Assembly (NCBI GenBank): GCA_003313425.1
Contig: NHZP01000017.1
Coordinates: 1,053,618-1,117,617, forward strand
DNA from: Pseudopyrenochaeta lycopersici
Taxonomy: Eukaryota; Ascomycota; Dothideomycetes; Pleosporales; Pseudopyrenochaetaceae
Length of the DNA stretch: 64,000 bases
Direction: 5' to 3'
The position numbers were made by a program, and so were the translations under genes. How positions within the stretch are numbered: the first letter of the stretch is position 1; each line of letters begins with the position of its first letter. The notes below the pieces were generated by a model, which saw only the letters and a list, made by a program, of their open reading frames with translations, was not told where the DNA came from and searched no databases. Below are positions 63,570-64,000 of the stretch, one piece after another.

Positions 63570-64000
63570 ACGTGAGCGGCAAGCGAAACGCCCAGGTAAG
63601 CGAAACGCCCACCCCACCAAGCTTTACAACTTTGCACGTTAACAACTTAATCCTACAAAAAGCTACTATAGCTTATAGTAGCTTAAATTAATCCTCTACT
63701 TCTACTATATCTTTCTTACACGTGCGCTTATTATGTCCTGCCTCTCCACAAGTTTTACAGCGTCAGATACCCCTTGTACTAGCACCTATTTGAGCCCTCT
63801 CCGCACGCCTCTCCACTTTAAGTTAGGCATCAACGTCCCTCTGAGTAATTAAGTCCTCTCCCTCCTCCTTTAATAGGGTCCCTCCCTGCTAGATCCGCTT
63901 TTTCTTACGCTTTTTCTGCTTAGAAGCAGCTCTATTTGCCTGCTTAAGACTAGCTACTCTAGCTTCTAGCAACGTGTGTAAGTGTACCTTTAATATTAAT
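63570..64000 (-). mobile_element. End of a pogo/Fot1-like DNA transposon (runs off window)
   Basis: At 63570 the sequence changes abruptly from TA-rich gypsy remains to ACGTGAGCGGC... with a TA dinucleotide directly before it (63568-63569), as expected for TA-targeting Tc1/mariner/pogo elements. The end carries two copies of AAGCGAAACGCCCA (63581-63594 and 63598-63611, 17-bp spacing). A transposase fragment lies inside on the minus strand. Only one end of the element is in the window, so its inverted partner cannot be checked. Confidence 0.72.
63688..64000 (-). pseudogene. C-terminal fragment of DDE (pogo/Tan1-type) transposase, decayed
   Basis: Minus-strand frame ending with TAA at 63690-63688. 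It reads VHLHTLLEARVASLKQANRA, a basic KQKKRKKRI, QGGTLLKEEGEDLITQRDVD, and a final zinc knuckle CKTCGEAGHNKRTC (C-x2-C-x4-H-x4-C). This layout (leucine-rich/basic helix, RIxQGG, then CCHC) is typical of the C-terminus of fungal pogo-like DDE transposases. Three in-frame stops interrupt it: TAG at 63891-63889, TAA at 63825-63823 and TGA at 63765-63763, consistent with CAG/CAA/CGA changed by C-to-T. It is much less mutated than the neighbouring gypsy DNA. Confidence 0.75.

Overview
The window is nuclear DNA of a filamentous ascomycete, most likely a dothideomycete close to Pleosporales (lineage inferred from gene style, not proven). Genes are interrupted by short GT-AG introns, mostly 45-100 nt, with CTAAC/CTGAC branch sites. 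The right end is a block of C-to-T ruined transposons typical of repeat-induced point mutation (RIP).

Layout. 0-32 kb is housekeeping DNA: a cut-off C-terminal part of a probable serine esterase, a small membrane protein, an F-box/WD40 ubiquitin-ligase receptor, a DUF7704-type membrane protein, a Med15-like Mediator subunit with very long polyQ and Gln-Ala tracts, cytochrome c oxidase subunit COX9 divergent from TFIID subunit TAF8, an XRCC2-like recombinase, mitoribosomal L20, a DUG1-like M20 dipeptidase, glycogenin, an ICMT-like methyltransferase, and an NDUFAF5-like methyltransferase divergent from dynactin p62. 32-44 kb is more accessory: an aldo/keto reductase with one in-frame stop, an anion:cation symporter-type MFS transporter divergent from a TauD-type dioxygenase, a photolyase/cryptochrome, and a secreted glutaminase A-like enzyme. 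44-52 kb is gene-poor, with a cellulose-synthase-like GT2 glycosyltransferase and a probably GPI-anchored GH12 glucanase.

From about 53.95 kb the sequence turns TA-rich, loses CpA/TpG and is full of stops. A minus-strand Ty3/gypsy pol relic (about 55.9-58.69 kb) is interrupted by a second, plus-strand gypsy element that begins with a 341-bp LTR (58690-59030) and runs through gag, protease, RT, RNase H and integrase. That one is cut at 63570 by the end of a pogo/Fot1-like DNA transposon whose decayed transposase runs off the window.

Exon structures were worked out by hand from splice signals, phase and family fit. Most multi-exon models close in frame to the exact codon; uncertain junctions are marked. 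I found no convincing tRNA, rRNA, CRISPR array or obviously new defence or metabolic system. The best leads are the single RIP-type nonsense codon in the otherwise complete reductase, the transporter/dioxygenase pair, a possible mitochondrial leader on the dipeptidase, and the nested transposon stack.
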